Shown here piece by piece: positions 22,308-36,210 of a DNA stretch of 64,000 bases. This DNA is from Ascaris suum (taxonomy: Eukaryota; Nematoda; Chromadorea; Rhabditida; Ascarididae). The translations under genes were made by a program, and so were the position numbers. How positions within the stretch are numbered: the stretch's first letter is position 1; each line of letters begins with the position of its first letter. Where the stretch lies: contig CM024183.1 in assembly GCA_013433145.1 (NCBI GenBank), positions 4,334,001 through 4,398,000 of the forward strand, given 5' to 3'. The notes below the pieces were generated by a model, which saw only the letters and a list, made by a program, of their open reading frames with translations, was not told where the DNA came from and did no database searches.

Positions 22308-22460
22308 TTCTTGTTCGTGGTCGGTTGCGTCGTGTTGGACATGAAGTTGATATGAAACACATCCCACTCTCTGCAAAGATGTACAAAGATATCGAAGGAA
22401 TAGCGCTGCTTGGATCACGACCAAAGGAAATATTGCTCAGAATACGCAATATTTCCTTTG
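22308..22460 (+). CDS. Second exon of the CaRF/ZSWIM-like domain (disturbed 3' part)
   Basis: The frame reads VRGRLRRVGHEVDMKHIPLS then AKMYKDIEGIALLG and SRPKEILLRIRN, the GH-x(n)-leucine-rich segment that normally follows the zinc-binding part in CaRF/MULE-type proteins. The best acceptor (TTGCAG before 22303) is out of phase with the preceding exon; an AG five bases on (before 22308) restores phase. The 3' end coincides with an inverted and a direct repeat (22421-22482), and no good donor follows before the stop at 22552. This suggests rearrangement or decay. Confidence 0.5.
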
Positions 22461-22482
22461 GTCTTAATATTGCTCAGAATAC
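22421..22482 (+). repeat. Local inverted plus direct duplication inside an exon
   Basis: CCAAAGGAAATATTG (22421-22435) is followed by its perfect reverse complement (22447-22461). AATATTGCTCAGAATAC occurs at about 22428-22444 and again at about 22466-22482. The pattern fits a template-switch event that copied a piece of the exon in both orientations. Confidence 0.8.
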
Positions 22483-22560
22483 CAAAAAAAGTACAATGTT
22501 TGTTATAGATGCTGATGTCGTGGAATGCTCTTTCACATCCCTTAGGGACTGACAGCTAGT

Positions 22561-22725
22561 GATGTCCCTCTTCTCTTCCTTCTCATCCTCCACCTTCCTC
22601 CCCCTGTCGCACTTCCCTCCTGCCCTTTTTCGTTCTTCTCATGCCTTCCTCCACCACCTCCTTCACTCTCCCCTCCCCTTGCCTTTTCTCCTTCCTCTTC
22701 TCACCATCCCCCACCTTTGCAATCT
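22561..22725 (+). repeat. Pyrimidine-rich low-complexity tract
   Basis: A stretch of mainly C and T (CTTCCTCC-like) of about 165 bp gives an artefactual proline/leucine/serine-rich frame. It may be an intron polypyrimidine region. No exon is called here. Confidence 0.6.
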
Positions 22726-23074
22726 TTTGGGCATGGCTGGGAAAGAAATTTCTGTACCTATAATTTCTCTTTCAGGAACTGGTCTTTTTCATTTCGAAAA
22801 CCTTTCGATAAAGCTCTTTAGCGTTAGAAAAACTTTCATTTTCCATCATTTTATATGATGTTCTTATTTCTCTTCAAAAAATGTTTCTAAAAAAGTGGGA
22901 GAGACTCCACTTCTGCGAGCTTATTTGAAAACTTCTGCCCCGCCTGATAGGAGAATTCCTTTATTTTCTTGAAGGACATTAATAGCGAAAACTTTCTCTA
23001 ACATGTTAAATTAATTTCTACGAAAACTATTTGTTAATCGTTTACTTTACACAAGGCGTAATCGATCCCACTAG

Positions 23075-23272
23075 ACTGCGTTATCACGTAAGGGCAATAG
23101 ATATGAAATGAATTGCTTAAAAATTTACGAAGAGGACTCTTACTCCTTACTGTGTGATGATCGTGTCGACGATATGAAGGGGAGACGTGACCGTTTCGCC
23201 ATTCAGCCGAACAATGCGAATACCATCGATAACTCATATATAACGTCTACAAATTCTGCGAATCCATCAATC
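23075..23272 (+). CDS. Candidate exon of unknown gene
   Basis: The open frame between CCCACTAG and a strong GTAAGT donor includes RKGNRYEMNCLKIYEEDSYS, LLCDDRVDDMKGRRDRFAI and QPNNANTIDNSYITSTNSAN. It is polar and coding-like, in the same strand and direction as the CaRF/ZSWIM-like exons. No homology is recognised and the acceptor is weak. Confidence 0.3.
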
Positions 23273-23553
23273 GTAAGTGTTATTGTTGGAATGTTTTTTA
23301 TTTTTAGAAGAGGCAATCATAGTGGAGGTGCAAATGCACGAAGCACTCATATTGCACCTCGACGGTTTTCCTCTCCGTTGAATGCATTCGTGACGATGCG
23401 TGTTTTATCTTTGCATTTATCTTACTCACATAGGCCAAAAAGTGGTCAACCGTTAACATTTATTTACTGTTATGTAAATCTTACACCTCTTTATAAAACT
23501 GTTAATATCGTGCCTGCGTTCATTGGATAACAAAAGTAAGCAAGAGGGGCTCA

Positions 23554-23730
23554 ATGGCTCGTATATCGTTCGACCGTTTGAAAAATTTAGAGACCCGGAA
23601 GCACGCAACAGTGAGCTATGACCATGAAGTTGAAACCGACGAGATGATTGATTGGAAGATCTTTCGTTTGCACACTCGAGCGGAATTCGTTCTTGATGCT
23701 TTCCTAATGCGTCATAGACCTTGCAAGTAA
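23554..23730 (+). CDS. Candidate small open frame of unknown function
   Basis: ATG at 23554 opens 58 codons, MARISFDRLKNLETRKHATV then SYDHEVETDEMIDWKIF and RLHTRAEFVLDAFLMRHRPC, to TAA. The regular charged pattern and lack of low complexity suggest coding origin. It could be an internal exon ending at the GT within AAGTAATT. It is not recognised. Confidence 0.25.
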   Translation: MARISFDRLKNLETRKHATVSYDHEVETDEMIDWKIFRLHTRAEFVLDAFLMRHRPCK

Positions 23731-23899
23731 TTCTTCAATGATACTCGCACTATTTTGCAGAATCGCATATCCGGCTTCTTCTCCTATTTGAAACTTTTAA
23801 TTTTTATCTCAATAACCTCTAGTGGTCTATCCCCGAAAACCGTTTATTCCATTGAAGATATCTGACCATGCCGGCATACTTCTTTTTTATCTTCGCATT

Positions 23900-24086
<187 letters not shown>

Positions 24087-24697
24087 CATATTCTTTGATC
24101 GATCAAATTTGAAAGAAGGTATAGATATTCAAAGATGTGAAAAAAATCGCATGTGTTGCACACCGGTTTGATTGCAAGGAAATGAACCCATGTGGAAGAT
24201 CAGTACTGCCATATAAAATATTTGCAATGATTTGCTTATTGCTGACAAACTATAAAATTGGATGGTTAATTATGCGGAGTGTGGAAGTGATTTCACTGCA
24301 GCTCCCTTGAGACGTTCTCCATTTATTTCATCCTCGGCTTCCTAGGCTGGTTAAATCCTTCCTTGGGAATCTAAGAGCATGTTGAAGTGTATTTAGGCAC
24401 AGAAGATATGCCCCGGTATGATGTTTTTTTCCTAACACTGTTGTGTTTAGCAAAGCGTTCTCTTGTAAACATTTCACATACGTCCGTTTACGTTCTTTGG
24501 AGTTATCAATTGGATGTGGCTATTTCTTCCTCTTTGAAAGTTTTTTCGTTTGAGGAGCAATAACAATGGGGTAAAATGGCCACTGTTTGGAAAGGGAGGG
24601 AAGAGAAAGAGATCGTTCATTGTTCTTCTATGCTTTTTGAATGGCTATCGGTAAATTGAGCCGTCTCAAGTATAGATTATTTTCGATTTATTTTCAG

Positions 24698-24814
24698 AGC
24701 TTTCAGGAAGTTCAAAGAAGTTTTGGTTGAGTTGGTTGTATCATGCAGCCAGTTACGCCATACGTGGAAGAGATGTGGTGAGCAGAACCTGCAGCGGCTG
24801 AACTTCTTTGCAAG
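24698..24814 (+). CDS. Candidate exon of unknown gene
   Basis: Between TTATTTTCAG and AG|GTAATG, one frame reads AFRKFKEVLVELVVSCSQLR then HTWKRCGEQNLQRLNFFA. Both splice sites are good and the helix-like pattern looks coding. It lies on the same strand as the candidate exons at 21.4-23.7 kb and may belong to the same gene. No family is recognised. Confidence 0.35.
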
Positions 24815-25678
24815 GTAATGCTCCATGATTTTCAGGCGATTTCAATCGGAAGATCGCCCCTATCGTCGTGCAAAGAGTGCTCTAGAATCCGGGCCTCTTC
24901 TACTCTCTCAGGTTCCAAGGGGTTCATATAAAAGGAGTATTCCATTTTTCCTGTCAAGTTTAGGAAGAACTTCTAACGTCGAATGCACATTCCGTTTTTT
25001 CTTGAGTTCGGAGTATAGATTTCACTCAAAAGATCTTTACCTTCTTAGGCCTCAAGCAGCGATCAGGAATATGAAATCTTCTATTTAAGGTATATAATAG
25101 TAATTCACCATATTCGGGGACTCCGTTGTACTCGTGATGCGGTGCCCTAACTTTGGTGTAGTAACGTTTGTCCCGACCTTTCACCTTACTCTGAAAGCCA
25201 GGAACAGCAGCGTTCTCTTCTTTAATAATGCATTCGCATAAACTGTTTGCGTACTTAGGTTTTCTGGTTCTGTGACGAGGTGACGCTTGAGCTATACTTC
25301 AGAGAATTCATAATATTTAATCGCGAAAATGATGTTCAAGTTGGGAGAATGATAGGGCTTAGCCTTGGCTTACTGGTCATGACGTAAGGGTCATATGAAT
25401 GTAGCGAAGTAAAACAAGTTGGGTTAGGAGAAATGCTTGTTGACACTCGTTAGCATTCCCTAGTCTTAGTTTCGCTTTCTTATAGCAGTGAAAAGGGTTG
25501 GTGTAACGATACAAAGAGGAGAGGGTACATGTTGTACTAGCCATCGAATCTAGCTGCGATTAAAGTTTCCAGCACCTAATGGGTTTTCCCGAAATTTATG
25601 CCTTTTTCCCGAAAAACGCTCCAACGGTGGGTTTATTAGAGTTTTTCACAGATTTCATTTCCCTACAGCAGAGGCATC

Positions 25679-25818
<140 letters not shown>

Positions 25819-26510
25819 GTTCGTGCATCTGATCACCAGTTTCAATTCACGAAAACCCGCCATAAACTGCAGTGATAATATTTGCTTGGGCTACCCTAAC
25901 CGGTCACAAAATCGATTACCTTCCCGATTGTTCATTCATCTGCGGGAACTACCGAAACCAGAAAGTTCCACAGGTTGAAACATTTCTGTTGTACAGCTAG
26001 CTGCTCAGTTATCACCTGAAAAACGAAGCATAGGAAACTATATTGCAGGTTGGTTACATTTAGAGAAGCCTAGGTGGTATTGTTTCATTTGTCTTGTCAC
26101 ACTCACTGTTATGGAGTTAAATTTATTACTGCGTTGATTGTATCGGTTCGATTATGCCCCTCAATAGACCTTTAATGAATCAAGTTTATTTCTTAAAGGG
26201 TGGACGCTCCACCGCATGCATCGATTCAAATTGGCAGTTAAATCAGAAATTTGCTATTGGCTCACTCTCTTATTTTAGAGTTTATAATCACTTATAATTA
26301 CTTCTATATGACAGAATTTCTATCGAACTTATATTTATCGAGTTGTTCTATCAAAATTGCTAGTAAGAGTGCTTCTGTTTATTTCTTCGAAATTTTAAAA
26401 CCATTCATCAAAACGAATTTTGGATCATCGGAAGCATTAAGTGATATGGACGAATTCATTTCTCTTCTATTGTTTTCAGGCCAGTTGCTTCGTGATTTGG
26501 TAATCGCTAG

Positions 26511-26662
26511 AGTGGGCATTCAAGAAGGAATGTCTAGATTTGCATCGATCTCTTAACGAGAACGCTTCGAATAATGCACTGGTTAGCCCACAATGCCATA
26601 TAACGAAAAAGCTGAATGGCTTCACGAAAGTGGCAAGATCTAGCAATTGGCCATCTCAGAAG
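26511..26662 (+). CDS. Candidate exon of unknown gene
   Basis: Between ATCGCTAG and AAG|GTAAAA, a 50-codon frame reads WAFKKECLDLHRSLNENASN then NALVSPQCHITKKLNGF and ARSSNWPSQK. The polar composition and canonical end are coding-like. A stronger acceptor (TTGTTTTCAG at 26479) lies just upstream in a different frame, so the start is unsure. No family is recognised. Confidence 0.3.
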
Positions 26663-28689
26663 GTAAAACGAGCGCTAAAAAACAATCAATAATCGTAAAA
26701 AGTGATTAAATGAAATAGCGATAATGCTCGATGACGATCCCAATATGAAAAGATTTTCAAGCAGAGATCTCTTATGAGGCACTCATTTTCCGTTCGACTT
26801 TCTTTAGTTGTGTTAAATTCACTTAATGATAAATATTTCTTTAATAAGACAGACAAATTTAGAGTTCAGAATTGTGAAAGTGCGATTATTTTGAAGTAAT
26901 GATGGGGAAATTAACGAAAATTATACTTCAATAGCGGAAACTCGGTAACATTATTAGACAGTTCCTTGAGTGTTCGGCGGTGGTTCCATATCTCCGATGA
27001 AGTTATCGCATTTAACGTTTGATTTTATTTAGCTGAACGAATTAGTTATTTATACAGAAATATCCATTTTGGATTTATTGATTGTGCTTAGATGGAATTC
27101 GATAATCATTTAATTAATTTCTGAATGTATTTCGTATTCAGAAGTTTGAAACTACCGAAGATTAACGTATAACTTCGAATGAAACCTTTTGAGTTGTAAA
27201 TTTCTTGGGAATTTTTTGAAAAGAGAGGAGAGAGATTTATTGAATCGGGCATTGTTTTTTCTCCAAAGAGTACAAACGGTTCCTTTGATGATTAAAGAGG
27301 GAAGAGAATTATTGCGGATTATTATGCTGAGGATTTGTTCGGTGCTTTGCATTAGTTTTTAGTTGCCTATGAGCTCCTATAATAAACGTTAGTGGATTTT
27401 ATGACTCTAATAACTAGCTCCTTCATATATCTTATCGTTCATTTCGCAAATATTTTCTTTTCAGTCGAGAGCGATTTTGCGTCTTAAAGGGTATATACGG
27501 AAGAAAAAGAATTTAATGGAATGGACGCGCAAGAAAATGCGTCTATGAAAATATATTGACAACTGTGTGATGTTTGTTGCCTTCTGCTACTTTTGTTTAT
27601 ACCTATTGCTATCGATTTTTTTGTCGGTTGATAAACTTTCATACTTGGAGTTGGGTACCCGAGCTTTCTAGGATTCCAGTACAACCTTTAGGAGACGGTG
27701 TGATGACCGACGAGGAGCAGAGTGAGCAGCGTTGAGACTGAGATTGTTTTTGTTTTATTATATCACAGTGATGAATCCACTCAAGGTTTTTGTGCAACCG
27801 CGTGTTCCACTAGATCTAGAATTTACCGCAACATACCGTGCTAGTGGACCTTCTTCAGTTACCTGTTGCTGTCTTAAACTAGAGATAAGGAGAGTTATCA
27901 CATCGTTCCCTTCCCTACCGTGAAGGAAGGCTACGTAACTGATGTGGAATTGTTTATCGACAACAGAGTCGTTAAAGACAAAGGGAGAATGAGTGCGACT
28001 TGTTTCGAGAGTACCACCTCGTCACGTTCTTTTGCGTGCTAAAGTTATGAGCAATAATACACTTGTAACAACCAGTGCAAATATGCTTTCATGTGGTTTC
28101 ATTCGGATTTTCTAAAACCCCAAAGATATGGATTTTTTCCTCCTTGAGTCAGAGGAGCGTAAGGTGCTTACGAGAACGTCAGGTCCCCCATTTATCCCGA
28201 AGGGTTGATAGCGGTTGTTCACTTAAGAGGGGTGCGGAATGAATGCGTGAATACGGTGACCAACGATACCCATTATATATTAATGAGCTCTTTCATCGCT
28301 TAAGACGTATTTTCACTACAGCTCATTTAACAAGAGATATATGCCACGTCTAAGATGTTGTTTTGCTCTTGACGTACACATTCGGTCATTACTGCTCGAC
28401 AGTGGTCACAGACGTTACGATGCCGTTTTTTTTGAATTGGTAAAAAATCAGGGCGCATTTTAACAGTTGAGTGGGAACTGGGAGGAGGAAAAGTTCATAT
28501 GAAAGATATCGCAGGTTGGGGTATGTTTATGGGTGACGTTTCCCGGCCAAAGGTAGAATCAGTCGAGTGACAAAATTAAACGCTTCCTGCCTCGCGTGAG
28601 TGAGGGCGAAGGAGGTGGGAGGTCCCGTCACGGATGCGAGTTTTATGCATTCTCTTATGAACTGTTGAAAAAGTTTTTAGGCAAACTAC

Positions 28690-28858
<169 letters not shown>

Positions 28859-31800
28859 TAGTTTCGCTGCATATGTTATAAGAATTTGAAGCGGGAAGAT
28901 GCGTGCAGTAGTTGTTGATACGGCATGTGCGTTTTCTTTCCGCTCATTTGACCAGCAGTCTTTATGAAATTCCAGCAAATCGTAAAATAAAATATACGCA
29001 ATATTACGCTCTTAGACTCGGAAAGGGTCGCTCGCAGGATCGAATATGTCTTGCATGACATCAAGGTAATGAAGGTCATGGGATCACAGGCATGGGAAAT
29101 GCACGAAAGACAGCAGGATAAATAAATGGGCTATGGACGTCTCTTTTGGAAAGCTTGTCTACTGTAAACTTTTAGCACATTTATACGATGGTCATATTCT
29201 TTCAGTGTCTGAGGTGTGGATGAATGAAGATGAAAAGACGCGTTGGTTTAGTGCCTCTGTATGACGAGACCCTGCTATTGGAAGTGATATTGCTATTTCA
29301 GTAATAAAAACTGTAAGAGCAGTGCATTTTAGTGTCGCTAGCAACGGAAAGTCCTGAGAGTTGTTGAAAGTTACTCGTAATGCATTGAAAGTAATGGTCG
29401 CAAATATGCGTTGCTGTATTTGACATGCAAAATGGTATATAATTATCCAAATTTTCAATGACATTCAACAGTATTACATGATAGACGTGTTAATGCTAAG
29501 AAGGATTATTTGCAGCTATTGCTTTTATTTGTTTTTTATTCATTGATATTGACATGTGATGACTAGAAATGTGGATTACATGAATCCCGAAGGAACTGTG
29601 CTGTGATGCGATTAAAGCCAATAGGATTAATGGGTCGATTTTGAGAAGCAGTTGGAAAGGCTCAAAACAGAAGGATACACTAATGGCTGACAAAACGAAA
29701 ATAGTAAATTGCAAAATGCACGAATTGAGTCATTTATGTAGAGTCTAGAAAAGTCGCTGCGTTTATCCTTTCCTGTCGCCGAGTGTTCCTATCGGCCGAA
29801 TCGTCGAATCGTTGATGGATTCGTAGATGCAAGCGGCTGATTATAACGCAAAGAAGATTGCGATATATGGCCGTTAGCTTTAGCCGATTTATAGAAACTT
29901 CGTTATGTGGCGAGTTTCGTCGGCTATCTTGGCAAGGCTCTTTCATAACAAATCGTTCATCTCAATGTAGATTCAAATTCGAGATAAGTGAAGAGTTTAT
30001 TTTATTTCATGAAAATATTAGATTCGTTTAATATTGCTTTATTCACTAATTTCAATTATATGTAGCTGTTTAATAGTTATATTTAAATTTGAGTAGTTTG
30101 AAGAGATTATTTAGAAACGATGAACGACATCTTCATAATCGCAAATGGAGAAAGTGAGAGTGATAAGCGCGAGAAAAAAATCGAATTATATAACATAAAA
30201 CATAAACCGTACAAAAATGCGCAGCAGCAAGTGCTCAGAAACATTTGAAACAGACAAAAATACATTGAGTGGTATTCGAGTAGGATATTCGGGTGGAAAA
30301 AACCCCTTACAGAAGCCTGAAGGTCTCGAGGGAGGCGCGGTCACGACATCTCGCACTAGATTATTCCACAACTTGACGATATGACTGAAGAAAACTTCAT
30401 TACTCTATCATATAAACTATTTTTCTTAATGAGTGGTTTTATGCTTTCGCTCGTGATGGATCGATTGGGAGCTATAAGCTGGAAAAACTAGAAATTCGAG
30501 ACTGTTGAAGACGTAGATAATTTTGCATTTTCCAAGTAGGTTTTTCAAAGTTTGCCTCAGCTTAGAGGGTGATAGTCCGCGCGATTGATTTTTTCCGGTC
30601 AGTATATCAATATTCTACGATTCAGATAGATAGATGTCTAATAATATGCCTCTAGAGAAATACTATTAACTATGTACTTCTTATCATTTTGGCTGAATGA
30701 ACAAAGAACAATTAATCAAGAACTGAAAATATGAAAATTCTATAGTTATTTATCAAAAGTCATTATCGCTTGTTTTGGGAGTTGGAGAAGTGATGCTTTA
30801 CGATATTGTAAAGAGATTTACGAATGCAGCGGAATATAAAATTTAAATTTATTATCTCCTTATATTCCGAAATCGTTAATTTGAGTGGGATGTCGTTTTC
30901 AATAGCAAAAAAATAATCACTGAAGTGATCATTGCAGAACATCTGACAGCTAGCTGACAAATGAGACATTTGAGTATTGAACTAAGAGACAGTCATGCCG
31001 CAAATGTTTCCTATGGTATGCTGCTTGAAGCAGTTCTAATATTATCAATATAGAGCAGGCAAAGTTGCAGCGCAACTACCAAGGAACACCTGAAGTCACC
31101 GGTGAACCTGAAAACTCGATGAAGTTTATGGATATTCGATGCTAACGATCAGTCAAGAAGTTTTCGAACCGCATCAGCAACTTAGTTTTGTTTGGAAAAA
31201 ACAATATTAATTTAGAGACTCAAGGTATCTTCCTCACGGTTAACAGCAATAGTGCAACCAATTCAACAGGAGCAAGTGAGTGGCTTCCCACTTACTAGAT
31301 TATTCTCTCTAAAAGAGCAGCAGAGATAATTCTCTCTTACAGTTTGCAACCAACGCATATGGGCCTTTATCATATCATAATTGGACGCCTCAAATCTGCG
31401 AACCTTTTTCATGAGCTGAAATAAATGCAGCCATTTTCTATGCAAAGGGGATTTATTTAAGGAGGCTTAACTGAAGGGCTAAGAAGATGGGCTGGTCCTG
31501 TAGCGGAATTTCATATTGTTGGATTCCTCCTTTTTGAGAATTTCAAATATATTTCAGCAGAAATTTTTATACCTCAGCGGAGATGGCGGGTCTTGATATT
31601 TCGGTGCTTTTAAATCTTTTTACTGTATTGTTCTTTTGTTACTGTATTGTGTCGTAGGTGTTTATCTTTGTTCTTTTGGTGGTTCCAACTTAACAAGCAT
31701 TATATCCATGCAAGAAAACTTGATAGATGAGATATGCATAGTGAGAAGATCTGACGCTTTCTGTTTTGCTTCAAATGTATAGGCATTACAGACACCCAAA

Positions 31801-33634
31801 TGCATCATAACTTTCCTAAGGAGGACTAAATATGATTAGCTTGATGTTAATTGTTCGTTAGGACGCCCCCGTAGTGGTACACGTCCTCTACAGTCTGAAA
31901 GTCATCGTTGTTTTCGGATATTTGGCACGCGGTTGGAGTGGTTTGTTGAAATGTGAAAGGGCCAAATGTGAGATCCTCTTTGCAGCGCTTTTTCAGTTAC
32001 TTCGTCCTTGATTATTGTTCTTCACGAAATTATCCACCAACTTTGCATTGCAAGCGGTCCTAATTGATTCCGTTTTATTTGGCCTTTTTTTAAATAACAA
32101 ATGCTTCGATTGTTTTTTTTTTTTGGATAGGAAGGGAATGTGGAGAGAGAACGAAGGACGGATAGAGATCGAGGCAGAGCACAGACAGAGAAAGAGAAAG
32201 GGAACGACATTTCTGGGATAAATTGATGATTGCAACGCGGACGACTTTGGTACGGATGATTGCAATAATGCGTCTCAGGTTAGACCCATAGGGTCAGTAT
32301 TTATACCGCTGACATCGCAACGTCGCTGCCACACTTCATACTGTTCTTTCTTGAAGCTTTCTAATCGCAAGAATGTGATTCTAGATTCGAAGAGATTTCC
32401 GCTCGTCATGTCACTTCCGTTCGCTGTTTCCTGCAATCGTCGCTAGCTTTTACCATCACGCTGCAACCGTCCGTGCAGTGGTCGGTGGCTTTTAAACCGC
32501 TAAAGCGCTCAAGAGGAATGACTGCAAACCTTTATAATTACAATGGCTGCTATAATTTGACGTAGATCCGTAGCCATTTTGTTTTGCGCAGAATATCCGA
32601 TACTGTCTTGGGCGGTTTGCATCCAAAGACGTTTTTGGGACGCTGTTATGGCACAATAAATCCGACTTTATTGTAGTTATACATCCGTAATCTTTTCTTA
32701 TGCAGTTTTTTAATGAAATACATGTGACACTAGTATGGTGTAGATCGACACTTGTTTCCTTGTGCCATCTCATAAAACCACAAGGCTGATACTATTATGG
32801 GATACATTATCCGTTTTGTCGCAGTCTTATCCGATCTGCAGCTGATGTGTTCAACAACGTCGTGATAATGTTCGCTGTTATCTGCTTGCATTTTCTTGTG
32901 AGGTCGTTTAAAATAATTGTCCACTTTTTTGTATCATCTGCTGAGCCTGTCTATATTTTAGTGCTCCACTAGATGTCCTTCTACATCCTTTAGGGATAAG
33001 GAAAATGATGAATGATCTTTGCGCCATTCAGAAAGGAATTCATAGCAGTCGGCCATTGGCAGCGGTGCTCGATTCACAGTCCGATCTGTTAAGCATTCTA
33101 GCTTCCAGTGGCTCGATGCTTCCAGCATAGATGATTCCTTCTGCGTCAAACAGCGCTAACTTCAACAACAAATGATAGCATTTTAAATCAATAATATGGT
33201 AGTACAAAGAGAAGGTGGCAGTCAGCTGTCATTAACGAATCAATTCTATGGTAATTACAAGCATTATAAATGAAAGAAAAAGAAACTTTTGTAAACATTT
33301 AACAATTATCCTCCAAAAAGTAACTAACTAAATAAGAGTTCAATGTATGGGGAAAGTAATCGCTACCTTCAGAAAGAAAATTTCATAGCAGCTGATCGAA
33401 ATTGTCAATGTTGTGCGGCATTCAAATGCGTTTATGCGTTTCCTTTTTAAGCACTCATATTTAGCAATATATAATAGTATTTCAAAGCGCACTAAATGCA
33501 GTCGATATTCTAAATATATGTACTTTGAGTTTTATTGAGAAATAATTGAGGCATATGATTGAAAATCTGCTGCCCCACTATGAATTTTTCTTTGGGATTC
33601 TCATCAAAATCTTCTGCAAACGCATTTTTTTTTT

Positions 33635-33651
33635 GGGGGGGGGGGGGGGGG
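33635..33651 (+). repeat. T10-G17 homopolymer pair
   Basis: A run of T is followed directly by 17 G residues. It is a potential G-quadruplex site. Confidence 0.95.
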
Positions 33652-34026
33652 AACGACTAATTGTTCATCAAAGAGCAAACTTTTTATGTAACCTTTTTGA
33701 ACTAATGAATTTGTAACACCACCCTCTGGGAATGTTTGTTAGCGGAGGTTTTATTTTCGAAAATTCCCATCAGCTTTTGGAAACTTCCTTAGCGTTGTGC
33801 ATGTTCTTCTATTGTAGTTTTGTTTCATTTAGCTGAGGCTAAAAAAGATGCAGATAGCTTACAAGGTTTCCCACCTGTGCAGCTATTTATATTTATCTAC
33901 AGTTTGTGATAAATGCTATAATTTCACGTATGGATCAGTAGATTGGACAGTTACAGACAATTTACTGTCACCTTCCATCACTGACGTAGACTGCTCTTTG
34001 GCCTGAGAACGAGTGAAGGATCCAGC

Positions 34027-34480
34027 ATTTATTTTTATTTATTTATTTATTTATTTTAATGTCTTGAAATGGTGTGCATAAGCAGCAAGAACGAGCAAAA
34101 CGTTGCTGAAGCTTGAATTTAGGCGAGTGGATATGTTGTGTATAAGAGCAGTAATAGTCTACAGGTCGAAACAGCTCAGCTGCAGCTTAAAAGCTGAAAC
34201 ACTGGACGCGTAAGCGATATGGGTGGAAAGCAGATTCCACACTCGTGCAGCGGAAAATGCAATCAATGCAGAACATAATTTGTACATAAGGAGTACTGGG
34301 TGGCACATTCAAAATTATTTGCACATTCAAGGCCACTGTTGATGTTTGAGGTCTCGAACTTAAGGGGTATCAAACGATTTCCGAGAACTGAAATTACGCG
34401 TGGCGTGTGTGAGGGGGGAGACGTATAAGATGACGTCCTATGCCATAGATCACGTTGAATTATCAAATTAAAAGAGAGCT
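34027..34480 (-). mobile_element. 3' end of a non-LTR retrotransposon (LINE) relic
   Basis: The minus strand encodes pieces typical of the reverse-transcriptase C-terminus of jockey/CR1-like LINEs: RVISVLGNRLIPLKF, then AFSAARVWNLLSTHIAYAS followed by SVSAFKLQL and a stop. The motif of an aromatic residue, Arg, Val/Leu, Trp-Asn-x-Leu and then Ser-x-x-x-Phe-Lys is the usual end of these proteins. A frameshift separates the two pieces. Downstream on the same strand lies a TAAA-type tail (34027-34058), as expected at the insertion's 3' end. The element is 5'-truncated and broken. Confidence 0.65.
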
Positions 34481-36094
34481 CGAGTCATTTCAGGGTGTCA
34501 CAAAATTCGCACATATTCAACATCATCACTACAAAGTAGTCCGACAACATTGAAGGCCCCTTGTGGTGAATTTCTTTAGTGGAGACCTTTAATGATGACT
34601 TCCTCGTTCATATTTCGACGATGAGAAGATTACAGAAGCGTGATCGAGGCATGCTTCGTCGTTTGTTGATTAATCATAAAGTCGAATGCTATACAATTGT
34701 TCCCCATTTTTATGCGAATCCCATATTCAAGTATGGGCAACTTTTAGCACTGAATTCAATTATTCAACGAATTCACGCGATTAGCCCAGCTTGAAATTGG
34801 TTGCGCTTTCGCATTCACATGGGAATGTTGATAGACATCGAAAGAATACCATAATGCAAAGTATACGATCAAAGTGATTCGTGCACATTCCCCGAGGAAG
34901 AACCTTTTAGACACTTCGCTTCAACATTAGTGAATAACATCCTTCCCAATTCTTTCATAGCAGATCTATTTTAAGTCACACGGTTGGGTATATTCTATAC
35001 ATGCAAAGGATCTATTGCCTTATAAAATGCTATCGCAAAGGCAAGAATATTGCCGTTTATACGAATGATGCAAAAATAGTGACGATAAAACCAGTAATTT
35101 GCTTCTTCATAAGGAAAACGGTCAGAAAATTGCAATTATAAGAAAGCGGTAGTGAAGCAGTGTAGTAGTTTAGTAATAAATGCAGCAATATACCTTCATA
35201 TTGGTGGCAGCTGTTACGACAACCTGTAACGCTTGTGGTACCTTTATTATTATGCTGTGATAACACGATGAGTGTTGCGTATGGCGGGATTATGCTCTTA
35301 CATATGGCTTCAACATATAGCTTCTTCTTGAAGATTTTTCATTAAATAGCTTTTTTTCTGAAGAATCTTACTGAATCTGAAGTAGTTTAACTTCACCAAA
35401 GCTTACTTTGAGCTATCTGCTTCAGTTGATTGTGCGACGAAGCAGTCACACTATTAGATCTTCAAATTCAAGAACATCGCAAACTTTTGCAACGATTCGG
35501 CCACAAAGCGCACTTTTTTCCCTCACAAGATCACAGGAGTGCTTTATGGGTGGATTGCTATGTTTATGAGGTGCGATTGCTATGTTTATGCGTTCACTCT
35601 CGAGGATTTACGTAGGAATGCTTTCAATTCGAATTGAATTCCTCATTGAAAAAGTTCGATAGGTGTTTTTTGATACGTTCGATTTTAATATGGTACCTTC
35701 AGCATCCGAAACACCTAAGAATTTTCCAGGGTTTTATATTCATCCGCTTATAAGCATGATGCTTGTGGCGTTTGCAGCTTTTCAAATTCTTCTTTAAGAG
35801 AGAAACTTCTACAAAGGCTAGAGGAAGAGGAGGCTATAAATGAATAAATGGCGCATTAAGCACAAAAATTGATTACCAAATAAGTTCGAAGAAAATAAAA
35901 AATTAGCGGCGACCTTATTTGGCAAATGATGTTGCAAAGGAATTTGTGTGTGTGTTCAAGCGAGTGAGCGAATCTTCATCGTGAATCCCCTAGTGCATCG
36001 TTGCGAGCTTTTGACTTATTCCACGTTCGCTGTTTTATTCAGCGAATCATTTCAAATGTGTGAGAGAATTTCGTTTTGCAAGTATGCACTAATT

Positions 36095-36141
36095 TCTTTC
36101 TTTCTTTCCTTCCTTCCTTATTTATTTATTTATTTATTATT

Positions 36142-36210
<69 letters not shown>

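Noticed and set aside
24832..24911. Plus frame RRFQSEDRPYRRAKSALESG after GATTTTCAG
   Set aside because: It begins only about 21 bases after the donor of the preceding candidate exon, too short for an intron, so both cannot be used together; the earlier exon was kept.
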